A stretch of DNA of 64,000 bases from Pseudomarimonas salicorniae (GTDB lineage Bacteria; Pseudomonadota; Gammaproteobacteria; Xanthomonadales; Xanthomonadaceae): contig NZ_JALNMH010000001.1 in NCBI RefSeq assembly GCF_023156535.1, forward strand, positions 124,001 to 188,000, given 5' to 3'. How positions within the stretch are numbered: position 1 is the first letter of the stretch; every line of letters begins with the position of its first letter. Below are positions 26,065-36,152 of the stretch, piece by piece. The translations under genes were made by a program, and so were the position numbers. Below the pieces are notes generated by a model. The model saw only the letters and a program-made list of their open reading frames with translations, searched no databases and was not told the DNA's origin.

Positions 26065-27057
26065 ATGGCCGCGCGGAAAAAGAAATCGGCTGCCTGCGAC
26101 GTGGTCGTCGTCGGCAGCTACAACCAGGACATGGTCTGGCAGGCAGCGCGCCTGCCGGCGCCGGGCGAGACCCGGATGGGAAGGTTCTCAAGCGGCCCCG
26201 GCGGCAAGGGCTTCAACCAGGCGGTCGCCGCGGCACGGCAGGGCGCCCGCACCGCCTTCATCGCCGCCCGCGGCAACGATGCCCTGGGTGAGCGCGCGGC
26301 GGACACCGCCAGGGCCGAAGGCATCGACGCCCGCTGGCAGCAGGTCGCCGGCGAGGCCACCGGGACGGCAGCGATCTGGCTCGACGCCGCCGGGCAGAAC
26401 TCGATCGTGGTGGCGCCGGGGGCGAACTCGCTGCTGGCGCCGGCCCACGTACTGGCCCAGCGCGAGACCATCGCCAGCGCCCGCGTGCTGCTGACCCAGC
26501 ACGAGGTGCATCCGGTGGCGAGCCTGCGCGCCCTGCAGCTGGCCGGCGAACTGGGCCTGCTGCGCATCCACAACCCCGCCCCGCAGCAGGACGGCGCGGC
26601 CTATCGCGCCCTGCTCGCCGAGTGCGAGCTGCTGACCCCGAACGAGAGCGAGTTCGCCGCCCTGGTCCGTGCCCACGGCGCCGAGGTCGAGGCCTCGGCC
26701 ATCGCCAGCCTCGCCGATGAAGACCTGCACACGCTCTGCCGCCTGCTGCCCGTGCCCAGCGTGGTGCTGACGTTGGGCGCCGCAGGGGCTTTCGTCTCCC
26801 ACGCCGATCCGACGCGCTTCCACGACGTCGCTGCGGCCTACCGGGTCCCCGGGCAGTCCGCCCACGTGGTCGACACCACCGGGGCCGGCGACTGCTTCAA
26901 CGGTGCGCTGGCAGCATCGCTGGCTTGCGCGGTGGACTTGGCGCTGGCCACCCATGTCGCGCAGGCGACCCGCTGCGCGGCCTGCTCGGTCGAATCCCAC
27001 GGCGCCGCCGCATCGATGCCCACGAGGGAGCAGGTGGGTCGACGCTTTCCAGGCTGA
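26065..27057 (+). CDS. rbsK: PfkB-family carbohydrate kinase, ribokinase type
   Basis: 330-aa sugar kinase. The N-terminal PfkB signature [18 protein letters not shown] and the C-terminal [18 protein letters not shown] with catalytic base D276 are both intact. The [21 protein letters not shown] start is typical of ribokinases. It phosphorylates a pentose, probably ribose, using ATP. A short basic N-terminal extension (AARKKKSAA) precedes the domain. Placement after a nucleoside transporter suggests use of ribose released from nucleosides, but other pentoses are possible. Confidence 0.9.
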   Translation: MAARKKKSAACDVVVVGSYNQDMVWQAARLPAPGETRMGRFSSGPGGKGFNQAVAAARQGARTAFIAARGNDALGERAADTARAEGIDARWQQVAGEATGTAAIWLDAAGQNSIVVAPGANSLLAPAHVLAQRETIASARVLLTQHEVHPVASLRALQLAGELGLLRIHNPAPQQDGAAYRALLAECELLTPNESEFAALVRAHGAEVEASAIASLADEDLHTLCRLLPVPSVVLTLGAAGAFVSHADPTRFHDVAAAYRVPGQSAHVVDTTGAGDCFNGALAASLACAVDLALATHVAQATRCAACSVESHGAAASMPTREQVGRRFPG

Positions 27058-27224
27058 CGCCGTCCCGTCCCCGGGCTGCCAATGTGAACCGAATCCCGGC
27101 GTGGCTCTTGCGATTCGCCGCGCCGACCCCGATCTTCTCCGGCGGAGAACGACCATCAGTCCTTCACCCCGCCTGCACGGCGTATCCCGAGTCTAGTCCC
27201 AAACGATTTCCAGGAGTTCCATCC

Positions 27225-28109
27225 ATGCGTCGCATCGGCCTTTTCCTGTTGACCAACCTCGCGGTGATCCTGGTACTCGGGGTCGTGCTGCGCCTGCTCG
27301 GCGTCGACCGGGTGCTGGACGAATCGGGCAGCGGGCTCAACTACACCAACCTGCTGATCTTCGCCGCGGTGTTCGGCTTCGGTGGCTCGTTCATCTCGCT
27401 GGCCATGTCGAAGTGGATGGCCAAGCGCTCGACCGGCGCCGAGGTGATCACCCAGCCGCGCAACGAGACCGAGCGCTGGCTGCTGGCCACCGTGCAGCGT
27501 CAGGCCGAGAAGCTCGGCATCAAGATGCCGGAGGTGGCGATCTTCCACAGCCCGGATCCGAACGCCTTCGCCACCGGCATGACCAAGAACAGCTCGCTGG
27601 TCGCGGTCAGCACCGGCCTGCTGCAGCACATGAACGCCGACGAGGTCGAGGCGGTGCTCGGCCACGAGATGGCCCACGTCGCCAACGGCGACATGGTGAC
27701 CCTGGCCCTGGTGCAGGGCGTGGTGAACACCTTCGTCATCTTCGTCGCCCGCATCGTCGGCCACACCGTCGACCGTGTGGTATTCAAGAACGAGGAGGGT
27801 CACGGCATCGCCTATTTCGTGACCTCGATCCTCGCCGAGATCGTGCTCGGCATCCTCGCCACGATGATCGTCGCCTGGGTCAGCCGCCAGCGCGAGTTCC
27901 GTGCCGATGCCGGCGGCGCCGCTCTGGCCGGCCGGATGAAGATGATCGCAGCGCTGGAGCGCCTGCGTGCCGCCCACCCACAGCCGCTGCCTGGCGAGAT
28001 GGCCGCCTTCGGCATCTCCGGCATCCGCATGGACGGCATCAAGAAGCTGTTCTCGACCCATCCGCCGCTGGAGCAGCGCATCGAGGCGCTGAAGAGCCAG
28101 ACCCACTAA
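27225..28109 (+). CDS. htpX: Membrane zinc protease HtpX
   Basis: 294-aa M48B endopeptidase of the inner membrane that degrades damaged membrane proteins. Two N-terminal helices (about 4-24 and 37-56), the zinc site HEMAH (147-151) with [10 protein letters not shown] supplying the third ligand, and two further helices (about 160-180 and 195-215) match HtpX. The ATG at 27225 has a CAGGAG site. It has its own terminator. It is a separate M48 gene from the larger one at 2918-4897. Confidence 0.96.
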   Translation: MRRIGLFLLTNLAVILVLGVVLRLLGVDRVLDESGSGLNYTNLLIFAAVFGFGGSFISLAMSKWMAKRSTGAEVITQPRNETERWLLATVQRQAEKLGIKMPEVAIFHSPDPNAFATGMTKNSSLVAVSTGLLQHMNADEVEAVLGHEMAHVANGDMVTLALVQGVVNTFVIFVARIVGHTVDRVVFKNEEGHGIAYFVTSILAEIVLGILATMIVAWVSRQREFRADAGGAALAGRMKMIAALERLRAAHPQPLPGEMAAFGISGIRMDGIKKLFSTHPPLEQRIEALKSQTH

Positions 28110-28131
28110 GTCGGTTGTTTCTCATCTCCGC

Positions 28132-28163
28132 ACGAACGCCGCCTTCAGGGCGGCGTTCGTGTT
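28132..28163 (+). terminator. Rho-independent terminator of htpX
   Basis: 12-bp perfect stem ACGAACGCCGCC / GGCGGCGTTCGT with a 5-base loop and a trailing GTTTG, 22 bases after the htpX stop. Confidence 0.8.
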
Positions 28164-28403
28164 TGGGCGCCTGAAGACTCGGCGCAACGCGCCAGCCATT
28201 GAGTGCGCTTTTTCAGGAAAGCACTCGGGCGACCTCCGCGGCGCGGCGGACCGTTGCGTCCAGTCCCCTGCCGGAAATCCAGCCATCTTCGCTGGTCTCG
28301 ATTGAGCAGATAGCCGCCAACCGCGAGGCTACGCCGATCGGCGGCTGGAGATTTCGCTGCCCGAATCCCCTTGACCAGAGCAGGCATGGGAAGGGGAAGA
28401 TCC

Positions 28404-31106
28404 GTGAGCAAGCCGAAGACCTTTGCAAATCGACTATCCGACTGGGTCACGCGCCTCGCGTTCATGAGCCTGATCCTCGCGCCCGGGGCGCAGGCGCAGA
28501 TTCTCGAATTCAAGTCGTCCATCAGTCAGCTCACCCGGCTGGCTGGCCTTAGCCATGGAGCCTGGAGCCCCGGCGGCCAGCACCTCTACGTCGTGGCCGA
28601 CCAGGACGACACGCTGGTGCAGTTCATTCCTTCAGCAGATGGCAGCCTGGCCTTCGGCCAGGTCCTGCGCGATGGCGTCGCCGGCGTGGACGGCCTGGAG
28701 GGCGCCGCCGCCGTGGCGATCAGTCCCGGCGGCGAGCACGTCTACGTGGCGAGCGGCGAGGAGGACGCACTGGCGGCGTTCGCCCGCGACGGCGCCTCGG
28801 GCGAGCTGACGCCCGTCGAGGTCCTGCGCGATGGCATCGACGGCATCGACGGCCTGCTGGGCGCCCGCTTCCTGCTGGTCAGCCCCGATGGCGCGCACGT
28901 CTACGTCGCTGGCCGCGACGACGACGCCATCGCGGTGTTCTCCCGCAACGCCACCACCGGTGCGCTCAGCTTCGTCGAGGCCTTCCGCCGCCCGGCAGAC
29001 CTCGGCTCGCCGGTGCAGGTGGCGATCAGTCCGGATGGCGCGACGCTGTATGCCGTCGGCACGTCCACCAGCAGCCTCGCCGTGCTCGAACGTGACGCCG
29101 GCACCGGCGCATTGAGCTTCCTGCAGAAATTCGAAGCCTACCTGTTCGGCACCCAGGATCCCGATGAAATCGCCGGCATGCTCAATCCGACCGCGGTGCT
29201 GGTGAGCGGCGACGGCGGCCAGGTCTACATCGCATCGCCGATCGACGACACGGTCCTGCGCTTCGACCGCGACGCGGCGACCGGCATGTTGACCTATGCG
29301 GACATCATCGAGGATGGGACGGGCGGCGTCACCGGCCTGAATGGCGCAACCTACCTGTCGCTCAGCCCGGACGGCGCCCACCTCTATGTGGCGGCGCGCA
29401 TCGATGATGCGGTCACCACGCTGGGCCGCGATGCGGGCACCGGCGCATTGAGCTTTCTGGCCACCCAGAACGGTGGCGTGGCCGGGCTCGACTTCGTCGA
29501 GACGGTGCTGGCCAGCCCCGACGGCGCGCTGGTCCACGGCATCAGCGGGCGCGACCGCAGCCTGGTCGCCTTCAGCCGCGACGGCGCAAGCGGCCTGCTG
29601 ACCTATTCCGCCATTCGCGAGGAGCCGCCGACGGACGTGGCCGGCCTCGACCAGATCCGCTCTGTGGCGGTGGACGCCGGCGGAACGCGGATCTATACCG
29701 CGGGCTCGCGTGACAACGCCCTGGGCGTGTTCGCTCTGGACCCGGGGGAGCAGACACTTCGGTTCGTCGAAGCACAGCGCAACGGCGTTGACGGCGTGCG
29801 GGGCCTGACCTCGGTGAACGACGTCGTGGTCTCGCCGGACCGGCGCCATGTCTACGCGGTGTCGCCGGTGGAGCATGTCATCGCGACCTTCAACGTGATC
29901 GGAATCGACGGCGAGCTGCAGTTCGACAGAACCACCTCGGCCCCCGGCATGGGCGGGGCCAGCGCACTGGCCATGAGTGCCGACGGCCGGCACCTCTACG
30001 TGGCCGGCCGCTCCGACGATGCATTGGTGGTGTTCCGGCGGCATGAGCCCAGCGGGCATCTGCGTCGCCTGGAGACCCATGTCAATGGCGAGAATGGGCT
30101 TGCCGGCCTGGTCAGCCCGGACACGATGGCGATCAGTCCCGACGGAACCCTGCTGCTGGTCGCCGCGGCCTTCAGCAGCCAGCCCGTGGCGTTCAGTCGC
30201 GACCCGCAGACAGGGCGCCTGCTGCATGAGCCGGTGAGCATGGCCAAGGGGTTCGGGTCGGCGGCACGGCGCATCGTTTTCTCGCCGGATGGCCTGCACG
30301 TCCTGATCGCCACCGAGTCGCCCCAGCGGCTGCTGGTGCTGCGCATCGACTTTTCCACGGGCGCCCTGGTTCTCACTGAGGTGCAGCGGCTGGAGGACAC
30401 CGGCACCGGCTTCAGCATCAGCGAGGACGGCACCACGGTCACGGTCACCGACGCCGACACCGCCAGCGTGCAGGTCTTCTCCCGGGACCCGGGCAGCGGG
30501 CTGCTCTCGCTGGTGGATACGGCCACCCACGGCCAGGCGGGCGTCAGCGGGGTGTCGGACCCGGCGCCGGTCGAGGATCCGCCGGACTCGCTCGCCCACG
30601 TGATCGTCGGCGACCGCGACGGCTCGCTGGCCCTGTTTGCCACCGCGGCGGCGCCGGTGCCGGGGGCGATCGACGTTCGGATCGACAAATATCTAAGCGA
30701 AGCGGGGGGCGGAGCTTCCGGAGGCGTTGCCGGCTTCGACATCCATGTCTACAACAAGCGAAACGACTCATCGGCCTCGGTGTTTCTCGAGGATCTTCTG
30801 CCGGCCGGTGCCCTTGGCGGCACCTGGCTCGTGCTGGATCAGAATCGATCCAGCCTCAGCACGGAGGACCGTGGCGAGGGCGACCTGCGTTTGGGCTTCC
30901 AGCTCGACCCACGCGGCAGCGGTCCACAGGGGCTGGCATTCGTGCACATCCTCTACGTGATCCAGGTTCCGCCGGGCCTCCGATACTTCAACCGCGCCAC
31001 GGCCACCGCCGAGGGTGACATCAACCCCAAGGACAATATCGCCGGGCATAACAACCTGCCATGGCCGCTCCTGGCGGACGGGTTTGAAGACTTTCTCGAC
31101 GACTGA
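28404..31106 (+). CDS. Secreted double beta-propeller protein with C-terminal ADGFED tag
   Basis: 900-aa secreted protein, start taken as GTG 28404 because AAGGGGAAGA precedes it and a signal peptide follows (about 1-32, ending GAQAQ). At least 13 repeats of about 55 aa with the pattern SPDGxHLYVAxxxDDAxxxFxRD run from about residue 45 to 740, the YVTN/lactonase-type propeller unit. Fourteen blades would make two seven-bladed propellers. A DUF11-like domain follows (about 760-885; DIHVYNKRNDSSASVFLEDL). The chain ends in WPLLADGFEDFLDD. The next gene, also secreted and propeller-like, ends LFADGFEDR. No lactonase active site is evident. Probably an extracellular binding or surface protein. 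Confidence 0.85.
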   Translation: MSKPKTFANRLSDWVTRLAFMSLILAPGAQAQILEFKSSISQLTRLAGLSHGAWSPGGQHLYVVADQDDTLVQFIPSADGSLAFGQVLRDGVAGVDGLEGAAAVAISPGGEHVYVASGEEDALAAFARDGASGELTPVEVLRDGIDGIDGLLGARFLLVSPDGAHVYVAGRDDDAIAVFSRNATTGALSFVEAFRRPADLGSPVQVAISPDGATLYAVGTSTSSLAVLERDAGTGALSFLQKFEAYLFGTQDPDEIAGMLNPTAVLVSGDGGQVYIASPIDDTVLRFDRDAATGMLTYADIIEDGTGGVTGLNGATYLSLSPDGAHLYVAARIDDAVTTLGRDAGTGALSFLATQNGGVAGLDFVETVLASPDGALVHGISGRDRSLVAFSRDGASGLLTYSAIREEPPTDVAGLDQIRSVAVDAGGTRIYTAGSRDNALGVFALDPGEQTLRFVEAQRNGVDGVRGLTSVNDVVVSPDRRHVYAVSPVEHVIATFNVIGIDGELQFDRTTSAPGMGGASALAMSADGRHLYVAGRSDDALVVFRRHEPSGHLRRLETHVNGENGLAGLVSPDTMAISPDGTLLLVAAAFSSQPVAFSRDPQTGRLLHEPVSMAKGFGSAARRIVFSPDGLHVLIATESPQRLLVLRIDFSTGALVLTEVQRLEDTGTGFSISEDGTTVTVTDADTASVQVFSRDPGSGLLSLVDTATHGQAGVSGVSDPAPVEDPPDSLAHVIVGDRDGSLALFATAAAPVPGAIDVRIDKYLSEAGGGASGGVAGFDIHVYNKRNDSSASVFLEDLLPAGALGGTWLVLDQNRSSLSTEDRGEGDLRLGFQLDPRGSGPQGLAFVHILYVIQVPPGLRYFNRATATAEGDINPKDNIAGHNNLPWPLLADGFEDFLDD

Positions 31107-31154
31107 GTGCTCGCTCGATGCGGCAGGCAGGCAACCCAGCCTGAAGGAGACCCG

Positions 31155-33266
31155 ATGAATGATCATGGCTACGCGGGGCATGCGCCGAGTCGCTCATGCT
31201 GGCTGGGCGGCGTGCTTTGCGCAGCGCTGGCAGGCGTAGCGGAGGCCCAGCCCGTACCCATCGGCGACCAGTTCCAGCTCAACAGCCGGATCGCCGGCTT
31301 CCAGTCCAACCCGAGCACGGTGGCGGTGCGCGACGGCTTCCTCACCGTCTGGAGCAGCGCCGACGACGGCCAGTCACTGATCGTCCTGCAGCAACAGGAC
31401 TTCGGCGGCCGACCTGTTGGCGCAGAGGTGCAGGTCAATGAGCTCACCCAGGGCGCGCGAGGCTTCCCCGACGCAGCGGCGAGCGCACTGGTGGGCTCGG
31501 CGGTGGTGGTCTGGGCCGGGGATGGGCGTTGCTGCGAGGAGGGCTTCCAGGACGGCTCCCTGCAGGCGATCCACGCCCGCCGCATGTTCGTCGACGGCAC
31601 TCCGGTAGGACCGGTGTTCGAGGTCAACCAGATCGGCGCCAACCAGCAGCAGCGCCCCGCCGTGGCGATGGACGGCAGCGGTGGCTTCTTCGTGGTCTGG
31701 GAGTCGTTCGGCAACAGCGTGCTGAACCCGTTTCCCGACAAGGGCTGGGCGATCCGGGGCCGGCGCTACCGTCTCGATGGGGTGCCGCGACCGGCCGACC
31801 TGATCAAGGATGAGGCCAAGGGCGTCAGCGAGCCCGGGGATGAGTTCGAGGTGAACACGTTCACCACGGGCGCCCAGCAGCGACCGGCCGTCGCCAGCAA
31901 CTTCTTCGGCACCACCCTGGTCGCCTGGCAAAGCGAAGGCTCACCGGGAAATGATGACCAGGGCCTCAGCATCCAGGCCCGCTGTTTCGGCAGCACCGGC
32001 AGCCCCGGGGTGCAGTTCCAGGTCAATACGACGATTGCCGGCGCGCAGTCGCGACCCGCGGTGGTCTTCGGTCGGTCACGGGCGGTGGTGGCGTGGGAGA
32101 GCCTCGAGCCGTCCGCGACCAGCACGCAGAGCATGATCCGCGCCCAGGTCCTCGACTCGAGCTGCAGCCCGGTGGGCAGCGAGATCGAGGTCAATACGAG
32201 CATCGGCCTGTTCCCCGGCAACCCGCGGGTGGCCATTGATCTCGCCGACAACTTCGTGGTCATCTGGGAGGACGCGTTCGCCAACCCGGACAGCTCCGAG
32301 ATCCTCGCCCAGAGCTTCGACCGCGACGGGCACCGCATCGGAGGGGAGATCCGCGTCAACCAGGCGCTCGGCTTCACCAGCACCGTGCCGACCGTAGGCG
32401 TCTCTCCGCAGGGGCTGCTGTTCGCAGTCTGGGAGAGCGATGGATCGCTGCACGGCGATGACGACCGCACCAGCATCCAGGGCCGCAGCCTGCAGCCGAT
32501 CCTGGAGGACACCATGGACCGTCCCCCCGATGCCTTCGACCTGGTCGGCAACCTGATCTGGGTCGACGAGAACCAGGACGGCCTGCGCGATGCAGGAGAG
32601 CCGCTGTATCCGCTCCGGGGCCTGGTGGAACTGCGGGATCAGACCGGCGCGGTAGTCGACGTCACCTTCTACACCCCCTGGGCCGCCGGATATGCGTTCA
32701 CCGGGGTACCGTCGGGAAATTACCGGCTGTTCTTCCGGATCGCCCCCGATGCCCTGACGGTCAAGGACCAGGGCATGGACGACGAACTCGACAGCGATGC
32801 CGCCCCCGGCACCTATCTCACCGACCTGTTCGCCCACGTGGCCGGCACGGTGGACGTCAGCCGCGATGCAGGCGTGGTCTCGGCACGAGGCCCGGCCATC
32901 GGCAACTTCGTCTGGGAGGATCTCGACGAGGACGGCATCCAGGACGGCGGCGAGCCCGGTGTCGGGAACGTGGAGGTGCGGCTGTTCACCTCCAGCGGGG
33001 CGCTGGCCGGCGAGACCGTGACCACCGACCAGGGATTCTACGAATTCCTCGATCCCGAGCAGGGCGAGTACTACATCGAGATGCGCCTGCCGCCGGGCTA
33101 CGCGGCAACCCGGCTCGATCAGGGCCTCGACGATGGCAAGGACAGCGACCTCGACCCGGTCTCTCTGCGCACCGCGGCATTCCTCTACTTCCAGGGCACT
33201 GTCGACGACACCCGAGACGCCGGCCTCGTGCCGCCATTGTTCGCCGACGGGTTCGAGGACCGCTGA
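31155..33266 (+). CDS. Secreted propeller-like protein with two SdrD B-like domains and ADGFED tag
   Basis: 703-aa secreted protein with an AAGGAG site before the ATG and a signal peptide (about 1-31, ending AEAQ). The N-terminal half holds seven repeats of about 60 aa with the pattern F-x-V-N-(15)-P-A-V and a VVWES strand, consistent with one seven-bladed propeller. Two SdrD B-like (CNA-B/SD-repeat) domains follow at about 462-575 (GNLIWVDENQDGLRDAGEP) and 580-695 (GNFVWEDLDEDGIQDGGEP), with Ca2+-binding-type acidic loops. The C-terminus is PPLFADGFEDR. It lies 48 bases after the previous gene, so the pair is likely an operon. Cell-surface or extracellular adhesion role inferred. Confidence 0.85.
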   Translation: MNDHGYAGHAPSRSCWLGGVLCAALAGVAEAQPVPIGDQFQLNSRIAGFQSNPSTVAVRDGFLTVWSSADDGQSLIVLQQQDFGGRPVGAEVQVNELTQGARGFPDAAASALVGSAVVVWAGDGRCCEEGFQDGSLQAIHARRMFVDGTPVGPVFEVNQIGANQQQRPAVAMDGSGGFFVVWESFGNSVLNPFPDKGWAIRGRRYRLDGVPRPADLIKDEAKGVSEPGDEFEVNTFTTGAQQRPAVASNFFGTTLVAWQSEGSPGNDDQGLSIQARCFGSTGSPGVQFQVNTTIAGAQSRPAVVFGRSRAVVAWESLEPSATSTQSMIRAQVLDSSCSPVGSEIEVNTSIGLFPGNPRVAIDLADNFVVIWEDAFANPDSSEILAQSFDRDGHRIGGEIRVNQALGFTSTVPTVGVSPQGLLFAVWESDGSLHGDDDRTSIQGRSLQPILEDTMDRPPDAFDLVGNLIWVDENQDGLRDAGEPLYPLRGLVELRDQTGAVVDVTFYTPWAAGYAFTGVPSGNYRLFFRIAPDALTVKDQGMDDELDSDAAPGTYLTDLFAHVAGTVDVSRDAGVVSARGPAIGNFVWEDLDEDGIQDGGEPGVGNVEVRLFTSSGALAGETVTTDQGFYEFLDPEQGEYYIEMRLPPGYAATRLDQGLDDGKDSDLDPVSLRTAAFLYFQGTVDDTRDAGLVPPLFADGFEDR

Positions 33267-33269
33267 GCG

Positions 33270-36152
33270 TCAGTCCGTTCCGGAACCCTCCAGCGTCGAC
33301 AAACGCTGGCGAGTACTCCGCGTCTGCGGGTGCTCCGCCCCCTGCCGCAAGGTTCGCTTCTGCAGCGCGTACTTGAACATGTCCCTCGCCTCAGCCAACT
33401 GTCCGCGTAAAGCGAGGATCTCGGCGACCGCCTCGACGGCCGCCAGCGTTCCGGAATGGTCCTCGCCCTGTGTGCGGGTCCTGATCGCCAGCACCTCGCG
33501 CGCGATCGCCTCGGCCTCATCGAGCCGCCCCTGACCCGCCAGGGCTTCCGCGAGGTTCGAACGAACTGCCAGCGTCTGGGCTGCCTCCGGCCCCGACAAC
33601 CTGATGCGCGGAGCGAGGGCGTCCCGGGCCCATGACTCAGCCTCGGCGAAAGCCCCGGTTTTGGAAAGCAGCCCGCTCAGCTGGTTTCGCGCTACCAGCG
33701 TGTTATGGTGCTCCGAGCCATGCACCGCAGTGCGCCGCTGAACCAGGTCGCGCACCATGCCGAGCGCCTCAGCATACCGCTGCTGCTGTTCCAGCACGTG
33801 GGCCAGGTGACCGATGCCCACAAGGGTCACCGGATGGTCCGGACCGAGAACGCGCGAACGCGCCTCGACGACCTCACGCAGCATCTTCTCAGCCGTCCCG
33901 GCGTCGCCCTGCCTGAGCAGGTCCATCGCCAGGTTGGCCTTGGTCACCAGCGTATCCGGCGCCTCCATCCCCTGGGTTCGCTCGAGGATGGCCAGCGCGC
34001 GGCGGTTCAGCTCGGTGGACTCCTCGTAGCGGGCAAGGCGCCCGAGCACCCAGGCCAGGTTGATCATCGACACCACGGTCTTGCGATGGGTCTCTCCCAG
34101 CACGCGAATCCGCCTTTCGAGCAGGTCGCGGTCCATCTCCGCGGCCTCCTCGTAACGACCCGTTTCGCCAAGCTGGAAAGCCAGGTTGCTGAGTGCGTGC
34201 AGGGTCTCCGGGTGGTCGGATCCGAAATGCCGGCTGCGTCGCTCGACGGCTTCACGCGCCAGGGCCAGGGCCTCATCGCGTCGGTCGAGCGCGAACAGGG
34301 TTTCGCCCAGCTGGTTCATTGCGTGGAGGGTGGCGTCGTGGTCGTCGCCGAGGAGTCGCCGGCGTCGCTCGAGTGCATCAGCCAGAAGCGCCGCGGCCTC
34401 CTCGCGTTCGCCCGATTTCGCCAGGGCTTCGGCAAGACCCACCGCGTAGTCGATGGTGGGGACGGCCTCCTCGCCCAGCCGGGCAATGGCGTGCCGATGT
34501 GCGCGGCGCTGCAGGGCGACAGCGTCGGCGTAGCGCCCCTGCTCATTGTGGATGCGCCCCAGCAGGTGGACGGCGGCGAGCGTCGGCAGACCGGCATCGC
34601 CGTGCAGCGCCTCGCGTCGGGCCAGGTTTCGCTCGGCGAATTCCGCGGCGCGATCGAAGAGGCCGAGTGCAAGATAGGTGGCGGCATAGGTTCGTAGAAG
34701 GTCGGCCTGGATGCGGGGCTGGTCAGAGAGCGAGTCGATTCGTGGCTCGAAGCGCTCCAGCAATCCCACCACCGTGAGATCCTTTCCCTCGCGCTCCGGC
34801 GCCGGCGCGCTGAGGAATTCGTTCAGCAGCATCAGCGTCTGCTGCGCTCGCTGCGCCTCGTCGCGGGCATGCATGAAACCGACTGACGTGCCGACCAGTC
34901 CGACGATGAGGCTCAGGATGAGCAGCGCCGTCACCGCCACGCCGACGCGGTGCCGGGCCACGAATCTCGACATGCGATAGCCCGCGCTGGGCGGTCGGGC
35001 CTCGACGGGCTGGTGCGCCAACGCCCGCTGCAGGTCGGCGGCCAGCGCAGAGGGCGACTCGTAGCGCCGCTCGCGGTCCTTCTCGAGCGTCTTGAGAAGA
35101 ATCCAGTCAAGATCGCCGCGCAGGGCCCGGACCAGGGCCTGCATCGAGGTCTGCCGCTTGCCCGCCAGTTCCTCGGACAGGCCGGCCGCACGCAGGCTGG
35201 GACGCGGCGGATCGGTCTCGGCAATCTGCCGGAGCATCGGCAGCAGCGGTCCACCCTCCCCCGCAAAGGGCGTGGTGCCGACCAGCAGTTCGTAGAGCAG
35301 CACGCCGAGGCTGTAGACATCGGCCCGGGTGTCGATGTCCAGGGTTGCGCTCGGGTCGATCTGCTCGGGACTCATGTACATCGGCGAGCCGATCAGGCCG
35401 CCCTCGGTCTTCAGCGTCTGCTCGTTGACCCGCAGATCGGCCGCGCGTGCGATGCCGAAGTCGATGATCTTGGGGATCGCGCGGCCATCCTGCTCGGTGA
35501 CCAGCACGTTGGCGGGCTTGATGTCCCGATGGATCACGCCCTTCTGGTGCGCGTGCTGCAAGGCAGCACACAAGGTCGTGAAGAGTTCGATGCGTGCGCG
35601 CAGGGTCAGTCTACGGCGGTCGCAGTAGTCGGTGATCGGCTCCCCGTCGATCCGCTCCATCACCAGATAGGGGTCGCCGCTTTCGGTGGCGCCGGCATCG
35701 AGAATCTGGGCAATACCCGGGTGCTGCAGCAGTGCCAGCACCTGACGTTCGGCTTCGAACCTGCGGACAAAGCTGGCGTCGATGTGATCGCTGCGGATCA
35801 GCTTCAGTGCCACGTGCCGGCGTACCGGTTCGAGCTGCTCGGCCAGGTACACGGTGCCGAAGCCACCCTCGCCAAGCGGCTCGATCAGCCGGTAGCGGTC
35901 GATCACCGCAGGATGGCCTGTCGTTTCACCGCTGCGCCCCACCGGCGCACCCAGCGCCATCACGCTGCCGCTGACCGGACGTTCAAGAAAGCCCGCCTCC
36001 TGTGCGAGTTCGGCCGCGGCCAGCAGGCGGAACACGCGTTCCTTCATCGCTGAGTCGGCACCGGTCTCCCGTTCGACGTAGCCGCGTCGCGCATCGTCGG
36101 GCAGCGCCAGAGCCGCCTGGTAGATCCGGAGCAGTTCGCGGTCCTCGCTCAT
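33270..36152 (-). CDS. Serine/threonine protein kinase with C-terminal TPR array
   Basis: 960-aa Hanks-type kinase. A short N-terminal helical region (1-85) precedes the kinase domain (about 87-365), which carries GEGGFGTV, K117 (VALK), HRDIKPAN (D210) and DFG (D231), all intact. One transmembrane helix follows at about 404-425 (VAVTALLILSLIVGLVGTSV). The extracytoplasmic part of about 530 aa consists of consecutive tetratricopeptide repeats of the 42-residue TPR_12 type (for example HPETLHALSNLAFQLGETGR). Its start overlaps the ECF sigma gene by 4 bases (ATGA). It converges on the tagged propeller genes with only 3 bases between stops. Kinase-sigma pairs of this type exist in Xanthomonas, where the kinase activates the sigma factor. 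Confidence 0.93.
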   Translation of the reverse strand: MSEDRELLRIYQAALALPDDARRGYVERETGADSAMKERVFRLLAAAELAQEAGFLERPVSGSVMALGAPVGRSGETTGHPAVIDRYRLIEPLGEGGFGTVYLAEQLEPVRRHVALKLIRSDHIDASFVRRFEAERQVLALLQHPGIAQILDAGATESGDPYLVMERIDGEPITDYCDRRRLTLRARIELFTTLCAALQHAHQKGVIHRDIKPANVLVTEQDGRAIPKIIDFGIARAADLRVNEQTLKTEGGLIGSPMYMSPEQIDPSATLDIDTRADVYSLGVLLYELLVGTTPFAGEGGPLLPMLRQIAETDPPRPSLRAAGLSEELAGKRQTSMQALVRALRGDLDWILLKTLEKDRERRYESPSALAADLQRALAHQPVEARPPSAGYRMSRFVARHRVGVAVTALLILSLIVGLVGTSVGFMHARDEAQRAQQTLMLLNEFLSAPAPEREGKDLTVVGLLERFEPRIDSLSDQPRIQADLLRTYAATYLALGLFDRAAEFAERNLARREALHGDAGLPTLAAVHLLGRIHNEQGRYADAVALQRRAHRHAIARLGEEAVPTIDYAVGLAEALAKSGEREEAAALLADALERRRRLLGDDHDATLHAMNQLGETLFALDRRDEALALAREAVERRSRHFGSDHPETLHALSNLAFQLGETGRYEEAAEMDRDLLERRIRVLGETHRKTVVSMINLAWVLGRLARYEESTELNRRALAILERTQGMEAPDTLVTKANLAMDLLRQGDAGTAEKMLREVVEARSRVLGPDHPVTLVGIGHLAHVLEQQQRYAEALGMVRDLVQRRTAVHGSEHHNTLVARNQLSGLLSKTGAFAEAESWARDALAPRIRLSGPEAAQTLAVRSNLAEALAGQGRLDEAEAIAREVLAIRTRTQGEDHSGTLAAVEAVAEILALRGQLAEARDMFKYALQKRTLRQGAEHPQTRSTRQRLSTLEGSGTD

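Noticed and set aside
28404-31106. Propeller protein as a 6-phosphogluconolactonase
   Set aside because: The repeats match the propeller fold, but the protein is secreted, has about 14 blades instead of 7 and carries no recognisable catalytic residues.
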